DNA from: Pseudomonadota bacterium
GTDB lineage: Bacteria; Myxococcota_A; UBA796; GCA-2862545
DNA: 64,000 nt
Assembly (NCBI GenBank): GCA_023954855.1
Contig: JAGSGY010000003.1
Location: 85,076-149,075 of the forward strand
Direction of reading: 5' to 3'
Position numbers and translations under genes: made by a program. Of the stretch, positions 33,886-41,778 are shown piece after piece; position 1 is the stretch's first letter; each line of letters begins with the position of its first letter. The notes under the pieces were generated by a model. That model was not told the DNA's origin, searched no databases, and was given only the letters and a program-made list of their open reading frames with translations.

Positions 33886-35265
33886 ATGGCCACCGCAACC
33901 CTTCCCCTCGTGTGGAGGGGGCGAAGTGGTCGGACCTATGTGCCGCAGAGCGGGGGGCGTCCTCGACATGGGGTCGCGTCCGTTGTGCGACGGGTCACCG
34001 GGGACGGGGGCCCTGCCGGCACCTCTGCCATCCCCGACGGAACACCGCTTGCGCTCAAGCTCTGGAACGAAGGCGACGAGGTTGCCCTCGACCAGCTCCA
34101 AGAGCAGGCACGGGTTCTGGTCGAGCTCTCGTCGAGCGACGATGAATTGCCGTGCCCGAGGCTCTACGATCTCGTAGGTACGCCGCTCGTCACCGGTCTG
34201 GTGATGGAGTGGTGCCCCGTCGACCTCGAGCTCTGGTGGCGAGAGAAGCTCGCCGAGCCCGATGCCTTTGGTCGGCTCATGGCGACGATGGCCACCGTGT
34301 GCAGGCGGGTGAGCGACTACCACGTCTTCCACGCCCAGCGCAGCGGACTCGAGTCGGGCCACGGGGACCTCAAGCCCAGCAACATCCTGATGGCAGCGGA
34401 TGGCCGATGGCTGCTCTCGGACTTCGGTAAGCCCCAGGTCGCGGAACCTGACGACTCACCTTGGGCGAGCTCCCGCGTCATCGTCGGAACCGAGAACTAC
34501 GTAGCCCCCGAGCTGCTCTTCCACGCCGACCAGCCATTTCCTGCTGCGCTCGACACGTGGTCGCTCGTGGCGAGTTGCTTTGCTCTGCTGCAGCTGCGCC
34601 GGCTGATTCTCGACGACGGCGTCGTGCCGCGAAATGGGACGCGCTCCCCTCGGTTTCGGATGCATCGCATTCACCAAGTGATCGAGGTCTACAGCGCCGA
34701 TCCGACACGGTTCCGCGCTCGACCCCTGGACCTCGAAGCCTTCCCGGATCCACTTGAGCTTCCGGAGCAGGACCGTCGAGCCATCCGAGAGTCCGTCCGC
34801 GGCATCTTCCCAGAGAGTGGTGAGAGCTCGGAGAAGGCCATCTACGAGCTGCTCCTCGAGCTCTTCGACCATGGCATGAGCATCGACCCGGCACATCGCT
34901 ACACGAGTGCCAGAGACCTCGCTGCGGCCTTCGAGGGGCTCACCCGACGGTACCTCGAGCTCTCAACGGTATCCGCGCGCAAGCCTGCGCCGAAGGGGCC
35001 TGCCCCCGAGACCCTCGAGATCCAGCGTCTGCGCCGGCTCGCCGTCGCCGCTGAGGCCCGCGCCGCTTCTCTGGAGCGCGAGCTCACCGACGTACGCATC
35101 GAACGCGACGAGGCGATCGCGGCCGCAGAGCATCGGCCGCCAGCACCCACGCCTCCGCTCCAGCGACTGCTGCCAATTGCGATCGTCGCAGTACTGGCGG
35201 TGAACCTGTTGTTGCTTGCCGTCGCAGGGGTCGGGGTCGGCGTGCTGATCGCTAATCTCAACTAG
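33886..35265 (+). CDS. Tail-anchored Ser/Thr kinase-like protein
   Basis: 459 residues. Kinase-like domain with ATP lysine in LALKLW (K58), catalytic loop HGDLKPSNIL (D161; Gly replaces the usual Arg of HRD), SDFGK (D179) and VAPEL. The glycine loop is poorly formed. After about residue 365 comes a coiled coil (LRRLAVAAEARAASLERELTDV) and a C-terminal transmembrane helix (LLPIAIVAVLAVNLLLLAVA) with the kinase on the cytoplasmic side. Loss of the HRD Arg usually means no need for activation-loop phosphorylation, so it may be constitutively active or weak. It follows the envelope protein gene without a gap. Confidence 0.78.
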   Translation: MATATLPLVWRGRSGRTYVPQSGGRPRHGVASVVRRVTGDGGPAGTSAIPDGTPLALKLWNEGDEVALDQLQEQARVLVELSSSDDELPCPRLYDLVGTPLVTGLVMEWCPVDLELWWREKLAEPDAFGRLMATMATVCRRVSDYHVFHAQRSGLESGHGDLKPSNILMAADGRWLLSDFGKPQVAEPDDSPWASSRVIVGTENYVAPELLFHADQPFPAALDTWSLVASCFALLQLRRLILDDGVVPRNGTRSPRFRMHRIHQVIEVYSADPTRFRARPLDLEAFPDPLELPEQDRRAIRESVRGIFPESGESSEKAIYELLLELFDHGMSIDPAHRYTSARDLAAAFEGLTRRYLELSTVSARKPAPKGPAPETLEIQRLRRLAVAAEARAASLERELTDVRIERDEAIAAAEHRPPAPTPPLQRLLPIAIVAVLAVNLLLLAVAGVGVGVLIANLN

Positions 35266-35311
35266 CTTTGGGTGGCCGATTGGCCGTCCAAGGGCTACCG
35301 GAAGGGCCATT

Positions 35312-35397
35312 GGGGGCGTGGCGGAATTGGTAGACGCGCTCGATTCAAAATCGAGTGGCCTTCGGTCTTGAGGGTTCGAGTCCCTCCGCCCCTACCA
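35312..35397 (+). tRNA. tRNA-Leu (anticodon CAA)
   Basis: Complete class II tRNA: 7-bp acceptor stem GGGGGCG with CGCCCCT (G1-U72 wobble), 3-bp D stem GCG/CGC, anticodon stem CTCGA/TCGAG with loop TTCAAAA (anticodon CAA), a variable arm with GGCC/GGTC, T stem GAGGG/CCCTC with TTCGAGT, and encoded CCA. It reads UUG leucine codons. Confidence 0.95.
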
Positions 35398-35477
35398 AAA
35401 CAAAGACATCCTCGCCGCACGGCGGGGATGTTCTGGTTGTGGGCGGAGTTTCGGCGAAAGCCCGTGCTGCGCGGAGC
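35380..35477 (+). repeat. Direct repeat copy 1: tRNA-Leu 3' end plus downstream hairpin
   Basis: This 98-nt segment begins in the T loop of tRNA-Leu, includes its 3' arm and CCA (GTCCCTCCGCCCCTACCA), then a terminator-like hairpin and flank. It recurs 115 nt downstream with a single mismatch (T35449 versus G35564). The pattern resembles the 3'-tRNA duplications left by integrating elements, but no element lies between the copies. Confidence 0.85.
35406..35431 (+). terminator. Hairpin after tRNA-Leu
   Basis: 12-bp stem (ACATCCTCGCCG pairing with CGGCGGGGATGT, one T-G wobble) with a 2-nt apex, followed by a moderate T-rich stretch; likely terminates the tRNA transcript. Confidence 0.65.
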
Positions 35478-35494
35478 GCGGGACGGGACGTAGG

Positions 35495-35592
35495 GTCCCT
35501 CCGCCCCTACCAAAACAAAGACATCCTCGCCGCACGGCGGGGATGTTCTGGTTGTGGGCGGAGGTTCGGCGAAAGCCCGTGCTGCGCGGAGC
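35495..35592 (+). repeat. Direct repeat copy 2 of the tRNA-Leu 3' end
   Basis: 97 of 98 positions equal to copy 1. It carries only the 18-nt 3' tail of the tRNA, so it cannot make a tRNA, but it includes a second intact hairpin (35521-35546). Confidence 0.85.
35521..35546 (+). terminator. Second copy of the tRNA-Leu hairpin
   Basis: Same 12-bp stem as at 35406-35431, part of the duplicated unit; would give a backup terminator in front of the convergent gene. Confidence 0.5.
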
Positions 35593-35609
35593 AGGACGGG
35601 CGCTCCCGA

Positions 35610-36398
35610 CTAGTAGCGGCGACCCGCGTGCGACCAGCGGCCGGCAGAGAAGCGCGCTGCACCACGCTTGAGGAGGCGCTGAAGAGCCGACTTCACTTCA
35701 TGGCCACCGAGCTCCGGGTAGCGTGACCGCGCGCCATGACGAACGCCTGCGATGAGCACCGCTTCGAGGAGCCCCTTCTCGCTGACGCCTACGAGCCGCT
35801 CTTGGCAGGCTTGCTCGAGGTAGCGATCGCGATCCAGATCCGTGGAACTCGACAGGTCGAGGGAGCGGGCCTGGGGCGTCTTGCTTGCGCGCTTCGTCTT
35901 CGTCGCCGGCTCGCCGCGTGGCGCAGTACGCGCGCCCTGGAAGCGAGCATCATTTCGGCGCGCTTCGGGTGCGCGGGCAACTCGGGGTGCCTGCGCACTA
36001 ATCTCAAAGGGCGTGGCCTCGATATCAGCCCAGCTCTTGACGATCACAGAGAGGTCGCGCTGTTCATTCATCCGGCTGTCGCGTCCGAGCTCGGAGAGGA
36101 CGGCCCCGCGCAAGGTCTCGGGGATGCGCGCGGCGCCGAGCGCATTGAGCTCGTGCACCAGGGAGGCAAACCCGGTCGACGGAAGGTCCGAGATCTCGCT
36201 GGGCATGCGCCCCACAAAGGTATCCAGGCCAGGACGGACCGAAGCAGAAAGCACATCGGATTCGCCGAGAGCCATGAGATCCGCCAGCGTGGAGGGTTCC
36301 ACACCGCTAAGCGGACGTCGAAGCGCGTCCTGGATGGTGATCTCAAGAGTAAGTGCGTCCATGCCGCGAAGCGCACCGAGGTTAAGCCTGTATGCCAA
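35610..36398 (-). CDS. Hypothetical protein
   Basis: 262 residues. N-terminal helical part (DALTLEITIQDALRRPLSGV, LPSTGFASLVHELNALGAAR), a basic linker (KTKRASKTPQ) and a C-terminal helical segment (YLEQACQERLVGVSEKGLLE, KSALQRLLKRGAARFSAGRW) that could be a winged-helix DNA-binding unit. No family recognised. Start at a TTG with GGGAGG 5 nt upstream; an ATG 12 codons later and an earlier TTG are alternatives. Long plus-strand frames also cross this segment but look like shadows. It is divergent from the cobalamin adenosyltransferase. Confidence 0.55.
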   Translation of the reverse strand: MAYRLNLGALRGMDALTLEITIQDALRRPLSGVEPSTLADLMALGESDVLSASVRPGLDTFVGRMPSEISDLPSTGFASLVHELNALGAARIPETLRGAVLSELGRDSRMNEQRDLSVIVKSWADIEATPFEISAQAPRVARAPEARRNDARFQGARTAPRGEPATKTKRASKTPQARSLDLSSSTDLDRDRYLEQACQERLVGVSEKGLLEAVLIAGVRHGARSRYPELGGHEVKSALQRLLKRGAARFSAGRWSHAGRRY

Positions 36399-36472
36399 GA
36401 GGGCCTCCCAAGGAGTGCTCGTAACCCCATGCGAGGGCCGCGCGCTCAACCTGCGGCGAGGAACAGCACACG

Positions 36473-37045
36473 ATGCGTATCAGCAAGGTCTACACAAGGA
36501 CTGGCGATCAAGGCACAACCAGGCTTGTGGGCAACCAGGAGGTCGCGAAGAACAATGTTCGGATCGAGGCCTACGGAACCGTCGACGAGCTCAATAGTGT
36601 GATCGGATTGGCCCGGGCACTGGTTCCAGCCGCCAGCTTCGACTCGGTTCTCGGCACGATTCAGAGCGAACTATTCGACGTGGGGACCGATCTCGCGACG
36701 CCCGCGGACGCGCGTTGGGACGGCATGGTGCGGCCGGATGACGTCTACGTGACGCGCCTGGAAGGTTGGTGCGACACGTACAACGACCAACTCGAGCCGC
36801 TGAAGGAATTCATCCTCCCTGGTGGGGGTGTCGGCGCCGCCTTCCTACACCAGGCACGGACAGTCTGTCGACGTGCAGAGCGTCGAGCCTTGGACCTCAT
36901 CGAGGCAGAGGAGGACGTGGGTCTCGAGTCCATGCGGTACCTGAACCGCCTCTCGGACCTTCTGTTCGTCCTCGCCCGCTTCGCGGCCTTCGAGGCTGGG
37001 CAACCCGAAGCGTTTTGGCAGAATCCAAACTCGCGCAGCCGCTAG
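36473..37045 (+). CDS. Cob(I)alamin adenosyltransferase, PduO type
   Basis: 190 residues. The family motifs are intact: YTRTGDQGTTRLVG (ATP loop), EAYGTVDELNSVIGLAR, EFILPGGGVGAAFLHQART, CRRAERRALDL and YLNRLSDLLFVLARFA. It adenosylates cob(I)alamin to form coenzyme B12. No B12-dependent mutase lies beside it and the 74-nt upstream gap is too short for a full cobalamin riboswitch. The start is the ATG of MRISKVYTRTGD. Its 3' end overlaps the converging phosphoesterase gene by 4 nt. Confidence 0.93.
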   Translation: MRISKVYTRTGDQGTTRLVGNQEVAKNNVRIEAYGTVDELNSVIGLARALVPAASFDSVLGTIQSELFDVGTDLATPADARWDGMVRPDDVYVTRLEGWCDTYNDQLEPLKEFILPGGGVGAAFLHQARTVCRRAERRALDLIEAEEDVGLESMRYLNRLSDLLFVLARFAAFEAGQPEAFWQNPNSRSR

Positions 37046-37926
37046 CGCCCCGTCGCGAACGCGCCGCCAGGTTCCGGGGCGAAGCCCGTCCCATCGTGCA
37101 GGTAGCGCGACACGCCAAGGTCCTGGCCCGAGAGGTCATAGAGCCCCATGGCCGCGGCGCGCTTTTGCTCTGGGAGCCAAGCGTAGCCAGAGCTTCCGCA
37201 GTCGAGCACGGGGATCTTCGCGTCAGACAGCACCATCTCGGAGCGAAAGCCGTGGTGCACGTGCCCCGAGAGGATTGCGTCTGGCCGCACGGGCGCAGCA
37301 TCCAAGGTGTCGACCAAGTCCTGTGCATTGATCAACCCGTGGTGCGTACGCGTGTACAGCTCACCGTGCCGATCCACAGGCGGATGGTGGATGCCCAGCA
37401 GAATGCGGCGCCCCTGCATCGACGGGTCAGCGAGAATCGCAGCGAGTCCCGCCAACTGGTCATTCGGGACGACGCCTGAAGCATGGATCAAGTGGGGGCG
37501 GTTCGGGTCGAGTCCAAGGAGCGTCACATTGCCGATGTCGAGCCGGCCGACGGGCCCCTCGGACAAGCCCATCCACTCGCCGAAGAGCTCGCGGATGCGC
37601 TGTGAACGTTGTGCCCCCTGCGTGTACACGTCGTGGTTGCCAGGGATGATCAGGGTGGGGAAGGCGTCGAGGATTGGCTGCAGGGCCTCGCGTGCCTTTG
37701 CGAACTCGGAGCTCAGCGACTGAGCAGTGAGGTCTCCGGTGATGAACACCGCGTCCGGGGCAAGCGCGACGACGTGTTCGACCAGGCTCGTCTGCACAGC
37801 CTCGGTGAAGTGGCTGTGCCGCCCAACGACGTAGAGATTCACCGAACCCAGCACCCGCTTGGGCGAGAGTTCACTGAGCGTCGGAGGAACCTGCCAGTGG
37901 ATGTCGGTCAGATGGGCAATACGCAC
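37042..37926 (-). CDS. Metallophosphoesterase (calcineurin-like)
   Basis: 294 residues with the dinuclear metal site spread over MRIAHLTDIHW (Asp/His), FITGDLT (Asp), IIPGNHDVY (Asn-His), LLGIHHPP (His) and ILSGHVHHGF (His pair). This resembles cyclic-nucleotide phosphodiesterase (CpdA/GlpQ-like) and DNA-repair-type phosphoesterases; the substrate is open. The ATG starts at the first metal strand. It is the last gene of a three-gene minus-strand operon behind two membrane proteins, 1 nt from the preceding stop. Confidence 0.88.
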   Translation of the reverse strand: MRIAHLTDIHWQVPPTLSELSPKRVLGSVNLYVVGRHSHFTEAVQTSLVEHVVALAPDAVFITGDLTAQSLSSEFAKAREALQPILDAFPTLIIPGNHDVYTQGAQRSQRIRELFGEWMGLSEGPVGRLDIGNVTLLGLDPNRPHLIHASGVVPNDQLAGLAAILADPSMQGRRILLGIHHPPVDRHGELYTRTHHGLINAQDLVDTLDAAPVRPDAILSGHVHHGFRSEMVLSDAKIPVLDCGSSGYAWLPEQKRAAAMGLYDLSGQDLGVSRYLHDGTGFAPEPGGAFATGR

Positions 37927-37927
37927 G

Positions 37928-38305
37928 TCAGCTCCTAGGCCGCAGTCCGTAGCCGAGGCTGAGGACGGCCGCTATCACGACCATGAGCAAGGCCGACGCT
38001 GGCCCCGTGGGAATCGTGGTCCAGGCCACCTGCACAGGCAGCGTCTGGTCCCCGGCGATGAGCTCGGCTGTTCCGGACTGGGCCGGAACCCAGGGCACCT
38101 GTCCCTCAGCGTCTGAGATGCCGATCGCCATCTCAGCCGAGTCGGCGAGGCCAGCCCGATGAATGACCCGCACCGTGGCCCCGTGCACCGGGTTGCCTCG
38201 GTCGTCTGTGATCGTGACGAGCGTCTCGAGGCCATCGACCGGCGGCTCCGAGAGCTCGACGGTCGCCAGCGCCGTCGCGAGCAGGAGTACGAACAGGCCG
38301 TTCAT
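37928..38305 (-). CDS. Small exported protein with Ig-like domain and C-terminal membrane helix
   Basis: 125 residues. Signal or N-terminal anchor MNGLFVLLLATALATVELSE, then a carboxypeptidase-regulatory/Ig-like fold (VTITDDRGNPVHGATVRVIH) and a C-terminal hydrophobic helix (SALLMVVIAAVLSLGYGL) followed by RPRS. The ATG overlaps the stop of the upstream membrane protein by 4 nt. Such a domain exposed at the cytoplasmic membrane could be a sensor or a binding partner of the multi-span protein it is coupled to (inference). Confidence 0.65.
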   Translation of the reverse strand: MNGLFVLLLATALATVELSEPPVDGLETLVTITDDRGNPVHGATVRVIHRAGLADSAEMAIGISDAEGQVPWVPAQSGTAELIAGDQTLPVQVAWTTIPTGPASALLMVVIAAVLSLGYGLRPRS

Positions 38306-39318
38306 GCCGATCTCCGCAGCGCAACGTGGGTGCCACCAGTCCAGAGCACAAGCAGCAGAGGAAGCATGGCCATGGCAGCAGCTGTGGCCGAGGCCCCAAA
38401 GCCCGGCCACCCCAGACCGAGAGCCCCAAGACCCAGGACTGCCGTTCCAGCCATCTGGACGCGAACCGCGCCCCGGGCCTGGTAGGCCAACAGGCAGGCT
38501 CCCAGCACTGGCGGGAGTAGCAGTGTGAGGGTCCAGAACAGCGCCATATTCGGGGCGAGAGGACTGCAGAGCCATAAGTAGACAGCGAGTAGGCCGAAGA
38601 CCCCAGACCAGGTCGGGAGTTCTTCGCGGTCGCCCCAGCCCGTGGCGACCACGATCGCGAGGAGAGCGGGGAGGGGAGTGGTCGCAAGATCGCCAACCTC
38701 GAACTGCTGTGCCCAGGCCGTCACCCCCATCGCGAACAGGAGTGTCCCGAGACCGACTGTCACCCAAGGTCCTCGTCGCCAGCCGGGAATGGCCGGTCGA
38801 CCCTCGGCCCAACCGCCAAAGCCAGCCGAACCGAGCAGAAAGCCCGTGCCGACCGAGAGCGCGAGCCACTGCTGCCAGGTGGTCCAAACCGGATCCAGCA
38901 GGGTCCACGGAGTCGGGTTCCCCTGGGTGATCGCGGCGATGGCGGCAATCGTCGCGACGGGAAGGGCGATGCCAGCGCGCACCTGAGACACGGCGACCCC
39001 CAAGCAAAGCAAGCCCGCTCCGAGAAGGGTGCCCGTGGTCGTGTGGGGCATGACCTGTGCCATCGCTCCTGCTGTGACCAAGGAGAGACAGAGCCGGCCA
39101 GACATTCGGAGGGCGCTGACCGCCGAACTCGACTCCTTTGCCAGTCCCCACAGGCGCGCCGATAGGGGGGCGGCCACAAGCACCGCCGTCATCGTAGCGA
39201 CAACCACAGGGGCGAGGCCACCTTGGGCTAGTTGTTCAGGCCCCCACACCACAGCTGCCGCTGCTGCGGGACCGGCCGCCTTCAGTGCAGTCCGGTGGGG
39301 TCGGTCAGATCGCGCCAA
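38302..39318 (-). CDS. Multi-span integral membrane protein, unknown function
   Basis: 338 residues with about ten hydrophobic helices, for example GLAPVVVATMTAVLVAAPLS, GTLLGAGLLCLGVAVSQV, LLPPVLGACLLAYQAR and AAAMAMLPLLLVLWTGG. No transporter signature, nucleotide-binding loop or charged pore motif stands out, and I do not recognise the family. TTG start with AGGAG 5 nt upstream. It heads an operon with a small exported Ig-like protein and a metallophosphoesterase, all minus strand and tightly spaced, which may form one envelope pathway. Confidence 0.65.
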   Translation of the reverse strand: MARSDRPHRTALKAAGPAAAAAVVWGPEQLAQGGLAPVVVATMTAVLVAAPLSARLWGLAKESSSAVSALRMSGRLCLSLVTAGAMAQVMPHTTTGTLLGAGLLCLGVAVSQVRAGIALPVATIAAIAAITQGNPTPWTLLDPVWTTWQQWLALSVGTGFLLGSAGFGGWAEGRPAIPGWRRGPWVTVGLGTLLFAMGVTAWAQQFEVGDLATTPLPALLAIVVATGWGDREELPTWSGVFGLLAVYLWLCSPLAPNMALFWTLTLLLPPVLGACLLAYQARGAVRVQMAGTAVLGLGALGLGWPGFGASATAAAMAMLPLLLVLWTGGTHVALRRSA

Positions 39319-39375
39319 GCAAACTCCTGTCGGCCCTTGGTATCGCGCGCACGCCTGCTGTCCCGCCTCGGATTG

Positions 39376-40077
39376 TCACAGACGATCTGCAGCCGCTCGC
39401 AGCCGACCGCCGGGGTCATCCACCACCGGTGAACCATGCGCTGGAATGACCGCGCGCAAGCCGTCGCGGTCGGCCTCTGCGCGTAGCCAGCTTGCGAGTT
39501 CGGAGGCTGAACTCAACATGCCCATCCGACCGATGCGCGTCATTCCAAAGAAGCCAGAACTACCGATCAGCTCGACAAGCCAGCCCCCGAAGCCCGGCAG
39601 CCGGCCCTCGATGTTGAAGAGCAGGTCACAGACCACAAGCACGTGCCCATCTCCAGACGGAACCCGCAGCGCCAGTTCTGCCGGCTTGGTTCCATGGGGC
39701 TGCTCGAACCCCACGCCGAGGCTCTTCAGTCCATCCTCGCTGTGTGCGTGCACCTTTACGAGCTTCTCGACCCGCTCACGAGCGAAGCTGGGCGCAAGGA
39801 CTTGGGCGGTGGGGAACCGCTCGGCAAACACTGCGGCATCGAGTCGATGCAGACCGCTCGGCACGACAATGTGCGTGATCGGCCCCATAGCGAGAAGCTC
39901 TGCGAGCACGTCCTCGCCCACCGCGACCGGGGAGTGCAGCCACACGCCGCCGTCGTGCCTCACGACGACCATGTTCCGAGGCAGGGGGCCGCGCGGGAGT
40001 GTGCCGCGAATCACCCAAACGTCTTCCGCGACCCGCGTCAACGGCCCGTGGGGAAGTACATGCTCGGCGTAGGTCAT
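39376..40077 (-). CDS. Metallo-beta-lactamase-fold protein (DUF4336-like)
   Basis: 233 residues; the strand order and motifs VWVIRGTLPRGPLPRNMVVV, HIVVPSGLHRLDAAVFAERF, GHVLVVCDLLF and AVIPAHGSPV fit the metallo-beta-lactamase fold of DUF4336 proteins, where the HxHxDH site is reduced. The zinc ligands are mostly absent here, so a hydrolytic role is doubtful. Start at the second ATG because GGAG lies 6 nt upstream; an ATG 4 codons earlier is possible. It is divergent from marR and shares its promoter region, so MarR may control it. Confidence 0.72.
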   Translation of the reverse strand: MTYAEHVLPHGPLTRVAEDVWVIRGTLPRGPLPRNMVVVRHDGGVWLHSPVAVGEDVLAELLAMGPITHIVVPSGLHRLDAAVFAERFPTAQVLAPSFARERVEKLVKVHAHSEDGLKSLGVGFEQPHGTKPAELALRVPSGDGHVLVVCDLLFNIEGRLPGFGGWLVELIGSSGFFGMTRIGRMGMLSSASELASWLRAEADRDGLRAVIPAHGSPVVDDPGGRLRAAADRL

Positions 40078-40109
40078 CAGAGTCTCCACATGTGGGCACC
40101 CGGGTTGCG

Positions 40110-40138
40110 TTGTTATGTAACTAGGTTGCGCTTATAGT
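40110..40138 (+). promoter_or_regulatory. marR promoter (TTGTTA-17-TATAGT) with overlapping palindrome
   Basis: -35 TTGTTA (40110-40115), exactly 17 nt, -10 TATAGT (40133-40138). The predicted start falls at the ATG (40144), and no Shine-Dalgarno precedes it, so the mRNA is probably leaderless. GTTATGTAAC (40112-40121), a GTTA/TAAC inverted repeat, overlaps the -35 and is a plausible MarR operator between the two divergent genes. Confidence 0.6.
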
Positions 40139-40143
40139 CACTC

Positions 40144-40602
40144 ATGGATGACGAATTCTACGAACGACTGGAGTCTGCGAAGCGGAACTCCACTGGGCAG
40201 CTGCTCCTTCGCTGTGCACGCCTGTTCAACCAACGTGCGCTGGAACGGGTTCGAACCGAGACAGGCGTTCGCGTTCGACCCGCACACACTGCACTCCTTC
40301 CTCACATCGACCTCGAGGGCACCCGGCTCACTACCCTGGCCGGACGCGTGGGTGTCAGTCGGCAGGCGGTTGCCAAACAAGTGCGCGAGCTTGAGCGGCA
40401 CGGCCTTCTCGAACGCATGCCGGATTCCGATGACGGAAGGGCTAACCTCGTCTGCTTCTCGGAGAGCGGCCGCGAAATGCTTCTCGAAGGCCTTCAAGTT
40501 CTCGGGCGGGTCGAGGGTGAGGTCGCGAATGAGCTTGGCCCGGCGCGCATGCAGCTTCTGAGGCGTACCTTGGCGGACATGGTCCGCTTCCTCGAGGACT
40601 GA
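40144..40602 (+). CDS. MarR-family transcriptional regulator
   Basis: 152 residues: dimerisation helices at both ends and a central winged helix with LTTLAGRVGVSRQAVAKQVR (recognition helix) and the wing motif DSDDGRANLVCFSESG. Such proteins repress a divergent gene and their own gene and release DNA on binding a small phenolic or oxidised ligand. The neighbour is the metallo-beta-lactamase-fold gene. No cysteine pair typical of OhrR is apparent. ATG start, leaderless by prediction. Confidence 0.9.
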   Translation: MDDEFYERLESAKRNSTGQLLLRCARLFNQRALERVRTETGVRVRPAHTALLPHIDLEGTRLTTLAGRVGVSRQAVAKQVRELERHGLLERMPDSDDGRANLVCFSESGREMLLEGLQVLGRVEGEVANELGPARMQLLRRTLADMVRFLED

Positions 40603-40605
40603 TCC

Positions 40606-40638
40606 AAAGAAAAAGGGCCACCCCAATCGGAGTGGCCC
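40606..40638 (-). terminator. Terminator of the minCDE operon
   Basis: GGGCCAC / GTGGCCC stem (7 bp, extended by an inner CC/GG) at 40615-40638; on the minus strand it runs into TTTTTCTTT. It lies 20 nt past the minE stop and can also receive marR transcripts. Confidence 0.8.
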
Positions 40639-40658
40639 TCGATCCCAAACGGGTCGGT

Positions 40659-40946
40659 CTAGCTGGCGCGTGCCGTGACGCGCTTGACCGGAATCGAGCT
40701 GACCAAGGCGATGTGTCCGTCCTCGCGGTTGAGGCTGAACTCCATCGAGTCACTGTCGATCTCGACGTAGCGCGAAATCACGTCCATGATTTCGTTCTTC
40801 ATCGTCTCCAGTTGTGCTGGGGTCAGATCCACTTGGTCGTGAATGAGGAGGAACTTGAGGCGCTGCTTCGCGTCGTCCTTCGAGCCAGCGGCTTTGCCGA
40901 AGAAACGCTCCACAGTGGGGCCGAATCGAGAGAGGATGTCACGCAT
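40659..40946 (-). CDS. minE: Cell division topological specificity factor MinE
   Basis: 95 residues: a MinD-activating N-terminus (AKQRLKFLLIHDQVDLTPAQ) and the C-terminal dimerisation strands (MDVISRYVEIDSDSMEFSL). It drives MinCD oscillation so that Z rings form at midcell. The ATG overlaps the minD stop by 1 nt (TAATG). Usual MinE length is 85-95 residues. A strong terminator follows. Confidence 0.95.
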   Translation of the reverse strand: MRDILSRFGPTVERFFGKAAGSKDDAKQRLKFLLIHDQVDLTPAQLETMKNEIMDVISRYVEIDSDSMEFSLNREDGHIALVSSIPVKRVTARAS

Positions 40947-41767
40947 TAGAGCGCCTCCCGAACGGGCGTCATGCCCATCCAACGCTTGAAGGTGGACCAC
41001 ATGCCGTTGTCTTCCGCGAACGAGGGGATCGGAATGTCCTCACCCATGATGCGGTCGGCGATGCGAAGGTATGCGGCACCCACCACCGACTTCTCGTCGA
41101 AGACGGCAGGCGTTCCGCGGTTGGCAGAGATGATGATGTCCTCGTGGTCGGGAATCAGTCCGACCATCGGAATGGCGAGGATCTCGAGGATGTCCTCGAC
41201 GTTCACCATGTCACCACGCTCAACCATGCTGGCGCGGTAGCGGTTGACGAGGAGCTTCGGCTCGGGAAGCTCGTGGGCCTCGACGAGTCCAATGATGCGA
41301 TCGGCATCACGGATCGCGCTGACCTCTGGCGTCGTCACGATCAGGGCGCGGTCGGCGCCGGCGATCGAGTTCTTGAAGCCCTGCTCGATGCCCGCTGGGC
41401 AGTCGATGATGATGTAGTCCATTCCCTCGTCTTTGAGGTTCTGAACGAGCTTCTTCATGTCCTCGGGTCCGACGGCGTTCTTGTCGCGCGTCTGTGCGGC
41501 GGGGAGCAAGTACAGCCCCTCGACGCGCTTGTCCCGAACCAGCGCCTGCTTGAGCTTGCACTCACCCTCGATCACGTGGACCAAGTCGTAGACGATTCGA
41601 TTTTCGAGTCCAAGAATGACGTCGAGGTTGCGGAGGCCGATATCGGCATCCACAACGGTGACGCGCTTTCCGGACAGTGCTAGGGCCACGGCGAGGTTGG
41701 CTGAAGTCGTAGTCTTACCGACTCCACCCTTGCCCGACGTGATGACGATGCACTCTGCCATGGTCAC
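40946..41767 (-). CDS. minD: Septum site-determining ATPase MinD
   Basis: 273 residues. Deviant Walker A GKGGVGKTTTSANLA, DADIGLRNLDVILGLENR, IIDCPAGIEQGFKN and TPEVSAIRDADRI are all typical. The C-terminal membrane-targeting helix is STFKRWMGM. It binds the membrane in its ATP state and recruits MinC; it lies in the order minC-minD-minE with an 11-nt gap from minC. Confidence 0.97.
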   Translation of the reverse strand: MTMAECIVITSGKGGVGKTTTSANLAVALALSGKRVTVVDADIGLRNLDVILGLENRIVYDLVHVIEGECKLKQALVRDKRVEGLYLLPAAQTRDKNAVGPEDMKKLVQNLKDEGMDYIIIDCPAGIEQGFKNSIAGADRALIVTTPEVSAIRDADRIIGLVEAHELPEPKLLVNRYRASMVERGDMVNVEDILEILAIPMVGLIPDHEDIIISANRGTPAVFDEKSVVGAAYLRIADRIMGEDIPIPSFAEDNGMWSTFKRWMGMTPVREAL

Positions 41768-41778
41768 ACCTCTGGGGA

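Noticed and set aside
35380..35592. Repeat next to tRNA-Leu considered as CRISPR or IS end
   Set aside because: Only two copies of 98 nt, no transposase or cas genes; it is a tRNA 3'-end duplication.
36399..36472. Cobalamin riboswitch before the adenosyltransferase
   Set aside because: The 74-nt spacer is too short and has no B12-box-like sequence that I can see.
35736..36602. Two long plus-strand frames opposite the hypothetical minus gene
   Set aside because: No ribosome site or recognisable motif, and they run into the cobalamin adenosyltransferase start.
38306..39151. N-terminal part of the long minus frame covering 37928-39151
   Set aside because: It lies out of frame inside the multi-span membrane gene and is Arg/Ser-rich; only the last 125 codons form a credible gene.
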